DNA from: a virus
Reading direction: 5' to 3' (one strand)
Virus record (IMG/VR): IMGVR_UViG_3300008110_000094
Coordinates: 1-62,620 of that record
DNA length: 62,620 bases
The notes under the pieces were generated by a model. It was not told where the DNA came from, did no database searches, and was given only the letters and a program-made list of their open reading frames with translations. Position numbers and translations under genes: made by a program. This document shows positions 51,177-59,425 of this stretch, in pieces. Each line of letters starts with the position of its first letter. The first letter of the stretch is position 1.

Positions 51177-51511
51177 GCAGCCCCCACTATTCGCGCACCA
51201 AGGCCATCGTGCGGCACGCCGAGAAGCGTGCTGCGCAGCGCTACGGCGTCGATCCCTCTGTCGTGAAGGACTGCGAACGCCTGATTAAGAAGGAACGCAA
51301 GTTCCTCGCACGCTGGAAAGCCGACAAGTTCCACTCGAATGAAATTGACACGCGGAAGATCCAAGCGGTTCGCATCATCCATTGGCACGCCAGCTCGCGC
51401 GAACAGTGGCGCGTGGAAACCGAAAACAAGACCCGCTACCGCGTGGTGTTCGACACCGCGATCGAGCGCGTCGTCACCTTCCTGCCCCTGCGACCGGAGG
51501 ACATGCCGTGA
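51173..51511 (+). CDS. Hypothetical protein (112 aa)
   Basis: Basic N-terminus with HAEKRAAQRYGVDPSVVKDCERLI, then strands RVETENKTRYRVVFDTAIERVVTFLP that resemble the core of small RelE-like folds, though no toxin signature is present. ATGA overlap to the gene upstream; overlaps the next GTG start. Confidence 0.65.
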   Translation: MSSPHYSRTKAIVRHAEKRAAQRYGVDPSVVKDCERLIKKERKFLARWKADKFHSNEIDTRKIQAVRIIHWHASSREQWRVETENKTRYRVVFDTAIERVVTFLPLRPEDMP

Positions 51512-51771
51512 GCATTTTTTCGGATATGGATTTTCTCGGCGTGACGCCCGGCTCTGCACAGCAATGGTCCGTGCAAGAGCGGGCGGCCATTCAGAATCTG
51601 AGTCAGCAAGAGGTGCAAACTGCCATCAATAGGATTTGGTCGGAGCGATTCAACAATGCTCCCGAGCCGGTTTCATGGGGCGAGCGCAAGCGCCCTGGCG
51701 ACCTGACCGCCAACCAGAAGGCTTGGTGCGACGAGAACCTGCGCTCCTTCATGCCGAAGGTGCTGCCGTGA
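51508..51771 (+). CDS. Hypothetical protein (87 aa)
   Basis: GTG start overlapping the preceding stop (GTGA). Helical with WSVQERAAIQNLSQQEVQTAI and WGERKRPGDLTANQKAW. No domain recognised. Confidence 0.6.
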   Translation: MSIFSDMDFLGVTPGSAQQWSVQERAAIQNLSQQEVQTAINRIWSERFNNAPEPVSWGERKRPGDLTANQKAWCDENLRSFMPKVLP

Positions 51772-52073
51772 GCGATGCAGAGCAGACGCACTTGATGGCC
51801 GTGGTCGGGACGCTGCGCGGCGATCCCGCGCTAATCGTTCGGCAGTCGTCGGATTTTGTGTCCGTGTGGCCGGTCGAAAACAGCAAGCGGTCAATCGAGG
51901 TACTTGAAGTGGTTTGCGACCGGATCAACGGCGTCGGCACGCCGGCCGCCGCACTCCTAGACCTGACACCGAAGCCGTCCGAGCCGACATGGGGCAAAAT
52001 CGCAGGCTGGGTTTTGCTTGGATTCTGGTTTGGCGTTTTGGCGGTCTATGTCGCCCAAAAGGTGGTGACATGA
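51768..52073 (+). CDS. Membrane protein with C-terminal TM (101 aa)
   Basis: GTG start overlapping the previous stop. A soluble N-terminal part is followed by a single TM helix near the C-terminus (WVLLGFWFGVLAVYVAQ, about 82-98). Unknown function. Confidence 0.65.
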   Translation: MSDAEQTHLMAVVGTLRGDPALIVRQSSDFVSVWPVENSKRSIEVLEVVCDRINGVGTPAAALLDLTPKPSEPTWGKIAGWVLLGFWFGVLAVYVAQKVVT

Positions 52074-52399
52074 GATTGGTCATCCTTGAAAGTCCGTATG
52101 CTGGCGACATAGAGCGCAACGTCGAATATGCGCGGGCGTGCGTCCGCGACTCCCTAAGCCGTGGCGAGGCCCCCATTGCATCGCACTTGCTTTACACGCA
52201 GCCGGGGATTTTGCGCGACGAAATAGACGAAGAACGCCAATGGGGAATTGACGCGGGGCTCGCGTGGCGCCGCGTTGCCGAGGCGTCCGTCGTTTACGAA
52301 GACTACGGAATATCTCGGGGCATGGAATACGGAATCGCTGCTGCCCTCGCTGCGGGGGTGCCGATTGAGTATCGCAATCTGCCAGGGTTTGCGCGATGA
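52070..52399 (+). CDS. Nucleoside 2-deoxyribosyltransferase-like protein (109 aa)
   Basis: Residues 5-100 fit the DUF4406-type phage NDT-like family: ESPYAGDIERNVEYARACVRDSL, GEAPIASHLLYTQPG, DAGLAWRRVAEASVVYEDYGISRGMEYGI. These fold like nucleotide-processing enzymes, and the GISRGME loop resembles the ligand-binding region. Sits directly before the DNA methyltransferase gene (ATGA). Confidence 0.78.
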   Translation: MRLVILESPYAGDIERNVEYARACVRDSLSRGEAPIASHLLYTQPGILRDEIDEERQWGIDAGLAWRRVAEASVVYEDYGISRGMEYGIAAALAAGVPIEYRNLPGFAR

Positions 52400-53688
52400 G
52401 CGTTCGCATCCTCCTTGGCGACGTGCGCGCCCGGCTGCGCGACTTGGAAGCGGACAGCGTGAATTGCGTTGTAACGAGCCCCCCTTACTGGGGATTGCGT
52501 TCATACGGCGTTGACGGCCAGCTCGGGCTCGAACCAACGGCGCAAGAGCACGTCGATACGATGGTCGATGTGTTCCGCGAGGTCCGCCGCGTCCTTCGCC
52601 CGGACGGCGTGTGCTGGGTGAACTACGGCGACAGCTACGCGACCGGCGTGAACGGTCGGAGCGCTGCAGATACCAAGGCGGCCGGGAACGACGATCGGAC
52701 GTTCCGCGACAAGCCGTTTTCGACGGCGGTGGGCGGGCTCAAGTCCAAAGATTTGTGCATGGTCCCGTTCCGGTTCGCCATTGCGATGCAGGCCGATGGC
52801 TGGTGGCTGCGGTCGGTCCTTCCTTGGGTGAAGCGCAACGGGATGCCCGAGAGCATTTCGGATCGGCCGGCAACGGCGGTCGAGTATGTGTTCATGTTCA
52901 CGAAATCCGCGCGCTACTGGTACGACGCGGAAGCCGTGCGCAAAGCTGCATCGGTCAACACGCATGCGCGCATTGCTCAGCCTGCTGGTTGGAACACCGC
53001 GCCTGGGTCGCATGGAAACATCCACCCGGACGGGCGACGCAAGAAGCCCGTCGTCCGCACCCCGAAATCCGTCGAGCCGGGGCAGGGCATCAAGGCCAAC
53101 CACAGTTTCGAAGCCGCGAGCAGTTCCGAGGTTTTGCTGGACCGGAACTTCCGCAACACGGACCTGTTCTTCGACAGTCTGGACGACGAGCAACCGCCTG
53201 CACCCGTTGCCAGTGCCCCGGCAAAGCCCGACAAGCAGCGCGGCCACGGTCGCCGCCACCAAGGCTTCAACGAGCGCTGGGACCAGATGGAGCGGGCCGA
53301 GCAGCAGGCAAACGGCCGCAATTTCAGAAACACCGATCTGATGCTTGAGAGCATCGACGGCGCCCACGGCCTGATATCGGACGCCGAGGGCAATCCCCTG
53401 GCCCTCGATGTTGCCCCCCATCCGTTTTCGGGCGCCCACTTCGCGACCTTCCCGCCCAAGCTGATCGAGCCGCTTATCAAGGCCGGTTGCCCGGAAGGGG
53501 GAACGGTGCTCGATCCATTCGGGGGAGCCGGGACTACAGGGCTGGTTGCCGACCGCCTCAAGCGCAATGCCGTGCTGATCGAACTCAACGAAGAATACGC
53601 AAAAATTGCGGAAAATCGCTTGCACAGCGACGGCGGGATGTTTCTGGATTTCGCAATCGAGAGTAACAAGACCACAAAATATGGATAA
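52396..53688 (+). CDS. DNA methyltransferase, N4/N6 beta-class
   Basis: 430 residues. Catalytic motif TSPPYWG (27-33) comes first and the SAM-binding DPFGGAGTTG (about 373-382) last, as in beta-class enzymes. Between them, residues about 150-340 include an inserted, partly disordered recognition region. The sequence has full motifs. It probably protects phage DNA from host restriction or regulates replication, as no partner endonuclease is present. Confidence 0.9.
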   Translation: MSVRILLGDVRARLRDLEADSVNCVVTSPPYWGLRSYGVDGQLGLEPTAQEHVDTMVDVFREVRRVLRPDGVCWVNYGDSYATGVNGRSAADTKAAGNDDRTFRDKPFSTAVGGLKSKDLCMVPFRFAIAMQADGWWLRSVLPWVKRNGMPESISDRPATAVEYVFMFTKSARYWYDAEAVRKAASVNTHARIAQPAGWNTAPGSHGNIHPDGRRKKPVVRTPKSVEPGQGIKANHSFEAASSSEVLLDRNFRNTDLFFDSLDDEQPPAPVASAPAKPDKQRGHGRRHQGFNERWDQMERAEQQANGRNFRNTDLMLESIDGAHGLISDAEGNPLALDVAPHPFSGAHFATFPPKLIEPLIKAGCPEGGTVLDPFGGAGTTGLVADRLKRNAVLIELNEEYAKIAENRLHSDGGMFLDFAIESNKTTKYG

Positions 53689-53797
53689 CGGCGCGACCTA
53701 CCATTCAAGATTTAGGAATTTCGCGTAACACCTTGAAATTGCTACCCCCCCCCTCAAATTTCATGCAGTAAGTAAAAAACAACCACCGGAGCCGGGC

Positions 53798-54001
53798 ATG
53801 AACAACACCTGCGGAAAGCAAATCGGCGCTGCGATGCTCAAGTTCATCGACGCGATTGAGCAGTTTGGTCGAGATCTGGCTTCGGCCGGCGCCCAAGTGG
53901 ACCTTGACCCCGTGCGCCGGGGTTACGACCGGGTTCGGGTCGAGATTGATTCGGTTATTGCCAAGCACCCCGAAACCCCAAGGAAGGACGAGGCCGCATG
54001 A
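53798..54001 (+). CDS. Hypothetical protein (67 aa)
   Basis: The ATG follows a GGAG site, after a 110-bp gap that holds a poly-C run. The product is helical with an acidic end and no family match. ATGA-coupled to the DnaA-like gene. Confidence 0.6.
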   Translation: MNNTCGKQIGAAMLKFIDAIEQFGRDLASAGAQVDLDPVRRGYDRVRVEIDSVIAKHPETPRKDEAA

Positions 54002-54471
54002 GCCGTATCAGCATCATCAAGGATGTCGTGGCCGGGTACTTCTCGATCACCCGGAACGATTTGATATCGGATCGGCGGGCCGAGAAGGTCGCGCGCCCCC
54101 GGATGACGGCAATGTGGATCTGCCGCCACGAGACGCCGCTGAGTCTGCCCTTCATCGGGCGGGCCTTCAACCGGGACCACACGACCGTCATGCACGCCTG
54201 CGAGCGCATCGAAGAACTTCGGGCGGCCGATCCCCTGTTCCGCGAGGCGACCGACAATCTCCGCGTCCGAGCCCGGTCCAAGCTCCTGTCGGCGGGCGAC
54301 CTGACCCCGGACCAGAAATCCATGATCGAGCGCGAGCTGACGCGCCAGCGCGCGGCCCTGGTCCGCATGGCAATCGCCAACCCGGCCAAGTTCGAGCGCC
54401 AGTACGGCGAGCTTGAGCCCTCGCCCGAGCAAGTCGAGCGGCAGGCGGAAGGGGTGGGGGCGGCGGTATGA
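53998..54471 (+). CDS. DnaA domain IV-like DNA-binding protein (157 aa)
   Basis: Residues 5-85 match DnaA domain IV: IIKDVVAGYFSITRNDLISD, ARPRMTAMWICRHETPLSL and the signature FIGRAFNRDHTTVMHACERI (residues about 52-71) with the RDHTTV recognition motif. The ATPase and other DnaA domains are absent; the C-terminal 70 residues are a helical linker with an acidic tail. It may bind DnaA-box-like sites to steer phage or host replication. It lies four bases before an HNH gene, and the iteron origin is 1.1 kb downstream. Confidence 0.88.
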   Translation: MSRISIIKDVVAGYFSITRNDLISDRRAEKVARPRMTAMWICRHETPLSLPFIGRAFNRDHTTVMHACERIEELRAADPLFREATDNLRVRARSKLLSAGDLTPDQKSMIERELTRQRAALVRMAIANPAKFERQYGELEPSPEQVERQAEGVGAAV

Positions 54472-55208
54472 GCAACCGGAAACCGATTCCGAAGGGAACC
54501 AGATTTGAGGTTTTCAAACGGGACAAGTTCACCTGCCAGTATTGCGGCTCGAAAGCGCCGGATGTGGTCTTGCATGTCGATCACATCGACCCGGTAGCCA
54601 ACGGTGGCGGCAACGAAATCATGAACCTCGTCACGTCCTGCGTGGCGTGCAACGTCGGCAAGTCTGACAAGAAATTGTCGAATCAATCTGCGCTGTCGAA
54701 ACAGCGTGCCGAGATTGAGGCTTTGGAGGAGCGACGCCAGCAGCTTGAAATGATGATGGAGTGGCGCCGCGCCGCGACCGATTACGAAGTGGATGAACTA
54801 GCTATCCTGGCAAAAGAAATCGAATCTATCACGCATCGATCGCTGTCCAAATTCGGCATGCAGCAGCTTAGCTCGTTTCGCAAAAAGTACGAGGTAAGTG
54901 AAATTCTGATGGCGATTGATGATCTGTTTCCTGGGCCAGTGGAATCGAGCGCCGAGTTCAACGAAGCCTTTAAGCGGATTCCTATCAAATGCAAATGGCG
55001 CCGCATGTATGGCGATCATGGTGCCCGTTACGCTTACATCCAAGCCATTTTGCGCAACAGATTTCAGAACCAATACGCTCGGTTGGTGCCCGTGATTTAT
55101 CACGCTCACATCGAGCAAGGTCATCCCCTCGAGGAAATCGAAGCGAGGGCGCGCACCACTGGTTCAATTTCCGATTTTTGCGATGCCTTTGGCTTTGACT
55201 GGAGATAA
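54468..55208 (+). CDS. HNH endonuclease (246 aa)
   Basis: The N-terminal HNH core is complete: FKRDKFTCQYCGSKAPDVVL, HVDHIDPVANGG, NLVTSCVACNVGKSDK. Residues about 75-150 are a helical coil, the rest a DUF-like helical region. Less GC-rich in wobble positions than neighbours, which hints at separate origin. Might be a homing-type enzyme or host-directed nuclease. Confidence 0.85.
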   Translation: MSNRKPIPKGTRFEVFKRDKFTCQYCGSKAPDVVLHVDHIDPVANGGGNEIMNLVTSCVACNVGKSDKKLSNQSALSKQRAEIEALEERRQQLEMMMEWRRAATDYEVDELAILAKEIESITHRSLSKFGMQQLSSFRKKYEVSEILMAIDDLFPGPVESSAEFNEAFKRIPIKCKWRRMYGDHGARYAYIQAILRNRFQNQYARLVPVIYHAHIEQGHPLEEIEARARTTGSISDFCDAFGFDWR

Positions 55209-55211
55209 CAA

Positions 55212-56147
55212 ATGAGCCTTGAACGTCGTCGCAAACCCTGGATGAAATTCTACCCGTCTGATTGGCGGGCCGATCCCGCCTTGCGCATGTGCAGCTTCGC
55301 AGCGCGCGGCCTGTGGGTCGATCTGATGACGCTGATGCACGAGGCTGATCCATACGGTCATTTGCTCATTCGCGGCAAGACGCCAACCGTGCGTCAAATC
55401 GCCGGAATCCTCGGCGGAACACAAAAAGATGTAGAATTATTGCTTGAGGAACTTGCCGCCGCAGATGTGTTTTCAAAAACAGAAAGCGGCGTAATCTTTA
55501 GCCGTCGAATGACGCGAGATTTTAAGAAACATCAAGCAGATCAAGCAAATGGGAGTTTGGGTGGGAACCCAGACCTTAACCTTGGTGTTAACCAGGGGGT
55601 TAACCCCCCTGATAACCAGCAGGTTAACCCACCGGATAACGGGGGGGATAAAGCCCAGAGGCTAGAGGCTAGATGCCAGAAGGAAGAATCTCAGAAAGAA
55701 AAATCAGAGATTCATCCTGAAGCAGCCAGCCCTACGATACCGGCGCCGCGACAAAATCGCGGCCCCGGCGCCGAAGCTGCGGCGGTCCTGCCGATGAATT
55801 GGACGCCAAACCAAGAAAACCTCGATGTCGCGTTGTCGATGGGCCTGACGTTGCCCGAGGCCGAACGGGCGGCCATCAAGTTCAAAGCCTACTGGACCAC
55901 GGGCAAGGGGGCTGGAACCCGACGAAAGCCGAGAAGCTGGAACACCACCTGGGTCAACTGGATTTCCAAGGAAGCAAACGATGTCGGACACCGCCAAACT
56001 CAACCTTCCCCAACCCGGCCGGCCCGGAACGTCAGCCATGCCGATCCAGAAATCCGCGACGCCGACATGCTCGGCATCCTTGAGGGACTTGGCCTTGACC
56101 GGGTATCAAGGGCTGGGCCAATTGATCCCGGCGAAATTGGTGCCTGA
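55212..56147 (+). CDS. Replication initiator-like protein with embedded iterons (311 aa)
   Basis: Residues 8-100 have the N-terminal pattern typical of phage DnaD/O-like replication proteins: WMKFYPSDWRADPALRMCSF, ARGLWVDLMTLMH, YGHLLIRGKTPTVRQIAGIL. Residues about 122-145 are a low-complexity VNPPDN-rich linker encoded by six 12-bp iterons (55576-55647). A charged linker and a C-terminal domain (about 200-260) follow. By analogy with lambda O, the origin lies in the gene of its initiator. No AAA+ domain. Confidence 0.75.
   Translation: MSLERRRKPWMKFYPSDWRADPALRMCSFAARGLWVDLMTLMHEADPYGHLLIRGKTPTVRQIAGILGGTQKDVELLLEELAAADVFSKTESGVIFSRRMTRDFKKHQADQANGSLGGNPDLNLGVNQGVNPPDNQQVNPPDNGGDKAQRLEARCQKEESQKEKSEIHPEAASPTIPAPRQNRGPGAEAAAVLPMNWTPNQENLDVALSMGLTLPEAERAAIKFKAYWTTGKGAGTRRKPRSWNTTWVNWISKEANDVGHRQTQPSPTRPARNVSHADPEIRDADMLGILEGLGLDRVSRAGPIDPGEIGA
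55576..55647. other. Candidate replication origin: six 12-bp iterons
   Basis: WTAAC starts at 55576, 55588, 55600, 55612, 55624 and 55636, exactly every 12 bases: TTAACC three times, ATAACC, TTAACC, ATAACG. An A-rich segment follows at about 55678-55715. The iterons give the VN(P)/DN pattern in the protein. Helically phased iterons next to an A-rich stretch are the classic form of a theta origin. Confidence 0.7.
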
Positions 56148-56820
56148 GATTGGCCCAGCGCTGGCGGCGGCCAAGCGGACGGTCGCCCCGGCTGGGCCCG
56201 AACGGCTGGCGGTCGAACTGCCGGGGCTGTTCGCCTGGGCGCGCACCTTCGGCATCCCGTTTCAGCCCAGCATTGCCTCGGCGGCCTACCGGACGCTGGC
56301 CGACCTTCCCCCGGATCTGCTGGCGCTGGCCCTCGAGCGCATCACGACCAAGCACACGCTGGGCATGCGCCTGCCGTTCGTTGCCGAGATCCGGGCGACG
56401 GTCCAAGACGAGCTGGACGAGCGGCACCGGCTGGTGCACGCGATCGGCCGGTTGGCGTTCGCGGTGAAGCGGGGCGACGTTGACCGGGGGCCGGGTCGGA
56501 AAAAGCCGATGACGGCCGAGCAGAAGGCCGAGTTCGACGCGCAGATGGCCCGCCTCAAGGCCGGTCTGGCGTCGGGCGAGCCCAAACCCGCCCCGGCCAA
56601 GCCTCAAAAATCCGTCCGCTTGCCCTACGCCGACGACAACCGGCCGAGCGAGGACGATCAGGTCCCGTCAAAACCGCCGGAAATTTCATCACCTGATCGC
56701 GAGAGCGGGTCGGGTGAGCCACGGGTAGCCGCCCCGATGCAGTCGCCGCTGTACAGCCAAAAAAACCAACCCCCCGCGACTGACGACGACCTCAGCTTTT
56801 TGACCGGAACCGTAACATGA
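55981..56820 (+). CDS. Hypothetical replication-region protein (279 aa)
   Basis: An AAGGAAG site precedes the ATG at 55981, so this gene overlaps the previous one by 167 bases. Residues 60-150 are helical (ALAAAKRTVAP, LFAWARTFGIPF, LPPDLLALALERITTKHTLGMRLPFVAEIRATV), followed by a basic/Pro linker and an acidic tip (DDDLSFLTGTVT). The size and place suggest a helicase-loader or partner protein, but no motif proves it. Confidence 0.65.
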   Translation: MSDTAKLNLPQPGRPGTSAMPIQKSATPTCSASLRDLALTGYQGLGQLIPAKLVPEIGPALAAAKRTVAPAGPERLAVELPGLFAWARTFGIPFQPSIASAAYRTLADLPPDLLALALERITTKHTLGMRLPFVAEIRATVQDELDERHRLVHAIGRLAFAVKRGDVDRGPGRKKPMTAEQKAEFDAQMARLKAGLASGEPKPAPAKPQKSVRLPYADDNRPSEDDQVPSKPPEISSPDRESGSGEPRVAAPMQSPLYSQKNQPPATDDDLSFLTGTVT

Positions 56821-57569
56821 CGGCACGAAAGCAGATTGACACCGCACGGGGAATCGGGCACGCGCGTGCACGCGCACGAGGGGCATCAATCGACCGCGAC
56901 GCCCGAGCCTGGGCAATCGTCCTTCGCACCCTCGAGCACGGGTTCACCCTGCACAAGCCCGATGCGATGGCGAAGGCCCTGGCCGCCTTGAAGCAGGCAA
57001 CGGAAGCCGCAGCCAAAGATCATGAACCGGAATGGGCGCAGGAGTACGAACGCCGCGCACAGATCCTGCACGACATGGTGAAATCGAACCAAAAGACGTG
57101 GCTCCATGTGGTCGATATCGACGGCGGCACCCCGGAAACCGTGGGCCGACCGTCCCGTTACGATCCGGTCCAAAAGCTCTACCAGATCGGCCATCTGGAC
57201 GACGCGCAGCGCCGAGCTGCACTCCGCATGGCACAGGTCGTGGAATCCGTTGTGCGCGCGGTCGCCGCCAAGGGGCAGAACTTCCAGCGCTCGAGCATCA
57301 CGCGGGGCCAGATCAGCGACCGGACAGCGTTCGAGCACCACGATGTCTATCTGCCCTGGGCCCTGTTGCAGCGCGAGTACCAGGGCAGGGGAGAGCGGCA
57401 CTTGGACATCGTGCTCGACGTGGTTGTGTGGCGTCGATCGATCGGCAAAGCCCGCGCGCGGTGGTCGATGTCCTATCCGCGAGCCCTGCAGTTCGTCGCG
57501 GACGGGCTCAGCGACTACGCCAAGCTGCTGATGGCCTACGACAGATCCAACCGAGACGAGGAAAAGTGA
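56817..57569 (+). CDS. Hypothetical protein (250 aa)
   Basis: ATGA-coupled to the previous gene. An Arg/Ala-rich N-terminus (HARARARGAS), helices (MAKALAALKQATEAAAKDHEP), then a mixed C-terminal part with YDPVQKLYQIGHLDDAQRRAAL and YPRALQFVADGLSDYA. No family recognised; likely part of the replication module. Confidence 0.65.
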   Translation: MTARKQIDTARGIGHARARARGASIDRDARAWAIVLRTLEHGFTLHKPDAMAKALAALKQATEAAAKDHEPEWAQEYERRAQILHDMVKSNQKTWLHVVDIDGGTPETVGRPSRYDPVQKLYQIGHLDDAQRRAALRMAQVVESVVRAVAAKGQNFQRSSITRGQISDRTAFEHHDVYLPWALLQREYQGRGERHLDIVLDVVVWRRSIGKARARWSMSYPRALQFVADGLSDYAKLLMAYDRSNRDEEK

Positions 57570-57570
57570 A

Positions 57571-57723
57571 ATGGAGAAGGAAGAAACAATCAAACTGAAG
57601 CATTTGGCCACTTGTTTGGTCGTCGGCTTTCTGATCGGCGGCGGCATGGTCATCGGCCAACACGCAAGCGCGTTCGTCTTTGGCGAGCCGGTCAAGAAAC
57701 TCGAAATCACGGTGACGCCATGA
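57571..57723 (+). CDS. Small membrane protein (50 aa)
   Basis: One TM span (residues about 12-33, ATCLVVGFLIGGGMVIG). It starts 1 base after the previous stop, and its TGA overlaps the next ATG. A GAGGAAAAG leader serves as ribosome-binding site. Confidence 0.6.
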   Translation: MEKEETIKLKHLATCLVVGFLIGGGMVIGQHASAFVFGEPVKKLEITVTP

Positions 57724-58031
57724 GCGACGACACCACCAATGCAGCGGCAACGGACAACGTGTTCACGCTGGCAAAACTGGAAGAAGCCATGGCGAAAATC
57801 AGGGCGCTTGGCCCGCTGCCGCCAGTTATCCGTGAGAGCGCGTTCCTGACGGAGCGCCACGAAGATTGGTCGCGCGTTCGGTCCCCCGGCCGAGCTGCGC
57901 GCCGCTTACAGCAAGGCCATCGCCAAAACATCGATCTTCACCAAGCGCCGATGTCTGGCGGGTTGCTGCTTGACGGCGTGCTCTACGTTCACCCGCTTAC
58001 GATGCTGAAAATCAAAGGGAGCGCAGTATGA
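57720..58031 (+). CDS. Hypothetical protein with suspected double frameshift (103 aa)
   Basis: N-terminal 50 residues and C-terminal 25 (GGLLLDGVLYVHPLTMLKIKG) look normal, but the middle (about 57872-57950) reads better in another frame, where it gives FGPPAELRAAYSKAIAKTS with G/C-ending codons. Two compensating shifts, natural or technical, would explain this. Function unknown. Confidence 0.5.
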   Translation: MSDDTTNAAATDNVFTLAKLEEAMAKIRALGPLPPVIRESAFLTERHEDWSRVRSPGRAARRLQQGHRQNIDLHQAPMSGGLLLDGVLYVHPLTMLKIKGSAV

Positions 58032-58309
58032 GCGAAGCAAAATGGTTAGCGGTTGGTTTGTTCGCAGCAACGACAATGGCGACGCTTTTTGCCTTAGCGT
58101 GGCCGTTTTTCCAAGGTGAGGCGTATCGAAGGCTTGATCGTGTTGCCTACCGAATGTGTGTGCCGCTTTTCGCGTGCGCGATTGTTGCGGGTTGCGTCGC
58201 CGCGTATTTCTCGTACCAAGAGCGCGCCGAGCGGTTCGATGAATGCAGGGCGCATCGCCACGCATACGAGTGCCACGCGATTGTTTACAGCGGAAGGATT
58301 GTGAAATGA
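58028..58309 (+). CDS. Membrane protein, two TM segments (93 aa)
   Basis: TM helices at about 5-28 and 43-62. The following soluble tail has two Cys (ECRAHRHAYECHAIVY). ATGA-coupled on both sides. Lower GC than neighbours. Unknown function. Confidence 0.65.
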   Translation: MSEAKWLAVGLFAATTMATLFALAWPFFQGEAYRRLDRVAYRMCVPLFACAIVAGCVAAYFSYQERAERFDECRAHRHAYECHAIVYSGRIVK

Positions 58310-58755
58310 CAGACGACCAAATCGAGAAAGTGGCGCGGGCTATTGTGCCGTTGCTAAAACTGCACGCTCCGTGCGGGCAAGACAAAGACGCAGCGCTAAA
58401 TCATCCGTGCAAAACGTGGGAGCCTTACGAGAAGCGCTGCCCAGAATGTGCGCTACACGTCACAGACCGCAAATATGTCGCGGGTGAGCTTGCCCGCGCC
58501 GCAATCGCCGCCGCGTCGGAGTGGCAAACGATAGAGAGCGCGCCGAAGGATGGCGAGGCGATTTTAATTTGGAAGCCAGATGAACGGCGCGTCGGCGAAT
58601 ACATGATGGCCGCTTATTGGGATGATACGCAGGGCGGCTTTGTTCCGGTCGGCGGCGTTCACAAGCAGGGGTATTTTTCGCAATCCATGGGCTGCGATCA
58701 AGGCTACCCAACCCACTGGCAACCCCTGCCGCAGCCGCCGAAGGTGACGCCGTGA
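58306..58755 (+). CDS. DUF551-type phage protein (149 aa)
   Basis: C-terminal half has the DUF551 hallmark: EWQTIESAPKDGEAILIWKP ... and the closing PTHWQPLPQPP. N-terminal half carries a Cys-containing CPECALHV segment. The family is common in phage accessory regions; function unknown. Confidence 0.75.
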   Translation: MTDDQIEKVARAIVPLLKLHAPCGQDKDAALNHPCKTWEPYEKRCPECALHVTDRKYVAGELARAAIAAASEWQTIESAPKDGEAILIWKPDERRVGEYMMAAYWDDTQGGFVPVGGVHKQGYFSQSMGCDQGYPTHWQPLPQPPKVTP

Positions 58756-59030
58756 CCGCTACCGACCTGTTCGGCCCCCTGCCAATCGGGGCCAAGCCGC
58801 AAGGCGCCAAAGCAGCCAAGCAGCGCGGGTATGCCGCCCCGCCCGGAACGGGACCGGCAGGCGAGACGTGCAAATCGTGTCGGCACTACGTCCTGCGGCA
58901 GTTCGCGGGCACCTATCGCAAGTGCGGACTCATGCGCCGGTTCTGGACGGGTGGGCCGGGAAGCGACGTGCGCGCCTCGGCGCCAGCGTGCTCGCGGTGG
59001 GAGAAGCCCAACGAAAAAGCCCCGGACTGA
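58752..59030 (+). CDS. Four-Cys zinc-finger-like phage protein (92 aa)
   Basis: GTG start overlapping the previous stop. Residues 39-84 have the pattern CKSCRHYV...RKCGLMRR...CSRWE, a compact Cys4 motif seen in small proteins of many phages of Alphaproteobacteria. Last gene of the right operon; its 3' end forms part of the terminator stem. Confidence 0.7.
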   Translation: MTATDLFGPLPIGAKPQGAKAAKQRGYAAPPGTGPAGETCKSCRHYVLRQFAGTYRKCGLMRRFWTGGPGSDVRASAPACSRWEKPNEKAPD

Positions 59031-59040
59031 GCCGGGGCTT
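59017..59040. terminator. Bidirectional terminator between convergent operons
   Basis: AAGCCCCGG (59017-59025) pairs with CCGGGGCTT (59032-59040). Reading on the minus strand the stem is followed by TTTTT. It separates the right early operon from the accessory operon. Confidence 0.85.
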
Positions 59041-59067
59041 CTCTCGTAGTGGTCCAGGGACCGGGGA

Positions 59068-59406
59068 TCAGTCTTCGACGCGGCGGAACCCCTCGGGCGT
59101 GTACTCGCGCTGGCGCCGAACTTTGTAGACACCGGGCGCAAGGCCGATCGTCTCGTGGGTGTCGTGGGGGCGCAGATGTTCCAGCGCCGCTGGTTTTTCG
59201 ACCACGAGAAAGCAATCCATGATCGAGTTCGGCAGGCGGTGCATCGTCACGGCATCGGCGTTCATGACGTGGTGGTGCCCGGTTTCCGAATGGGTGACGA
59301 TGAGTTTGCCGTTTTCCGGCGCCACGGCGACGGTGCCGGCCGGCAGGGTGTCGATGCGTTCGATGTAGACATCGCCTTGCGCGCAGGTTTTTTCGAAGGT
59401 CTTCAT
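59068..59406 (-). CDS. Conserved phage protein with HHH motif (112 aa)
   Basis: AAAGGAG precedes the ATG at 59406. The protein has YIERIDTLPAGTVAVAPENG, then THSETGHHHVM and a C-terminal PHDTHETIGLAPGVYKVRRQREYTPEGFRRVED. The His-rich motif is conserved in a small family of phage proteins; metal binding is possible. Last gene of the accessory operon. Confidence 0.72.
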   Translation of the reverse strand: MKTFEKTCAQGDVYIERIDTLPAGTVAVAPENGKLIVTHSETGHHHVMNADAVTMHRLPNSIMDCFLVVEKPAALEHLRPHDTHETIGLAPGVYKVRRQREYTPEGFRRVED

Positions 59407-59425
59407 AGTCTTTCTCTCCTTTGGG

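Noticed and set aside
51173-51511. RelE-type toxin
   Set aside because: Some strand patterns fit but no catalytic residues or adjacent antitoxin could be identified.
53689-53797. Promoter or structured site in the poly-C gap before the DnaA-like operon segment
   Set aside because: Only a poly-C tract and imperfect AAATTTC repeats; no promoter hexamer pair with acceptable spacing.
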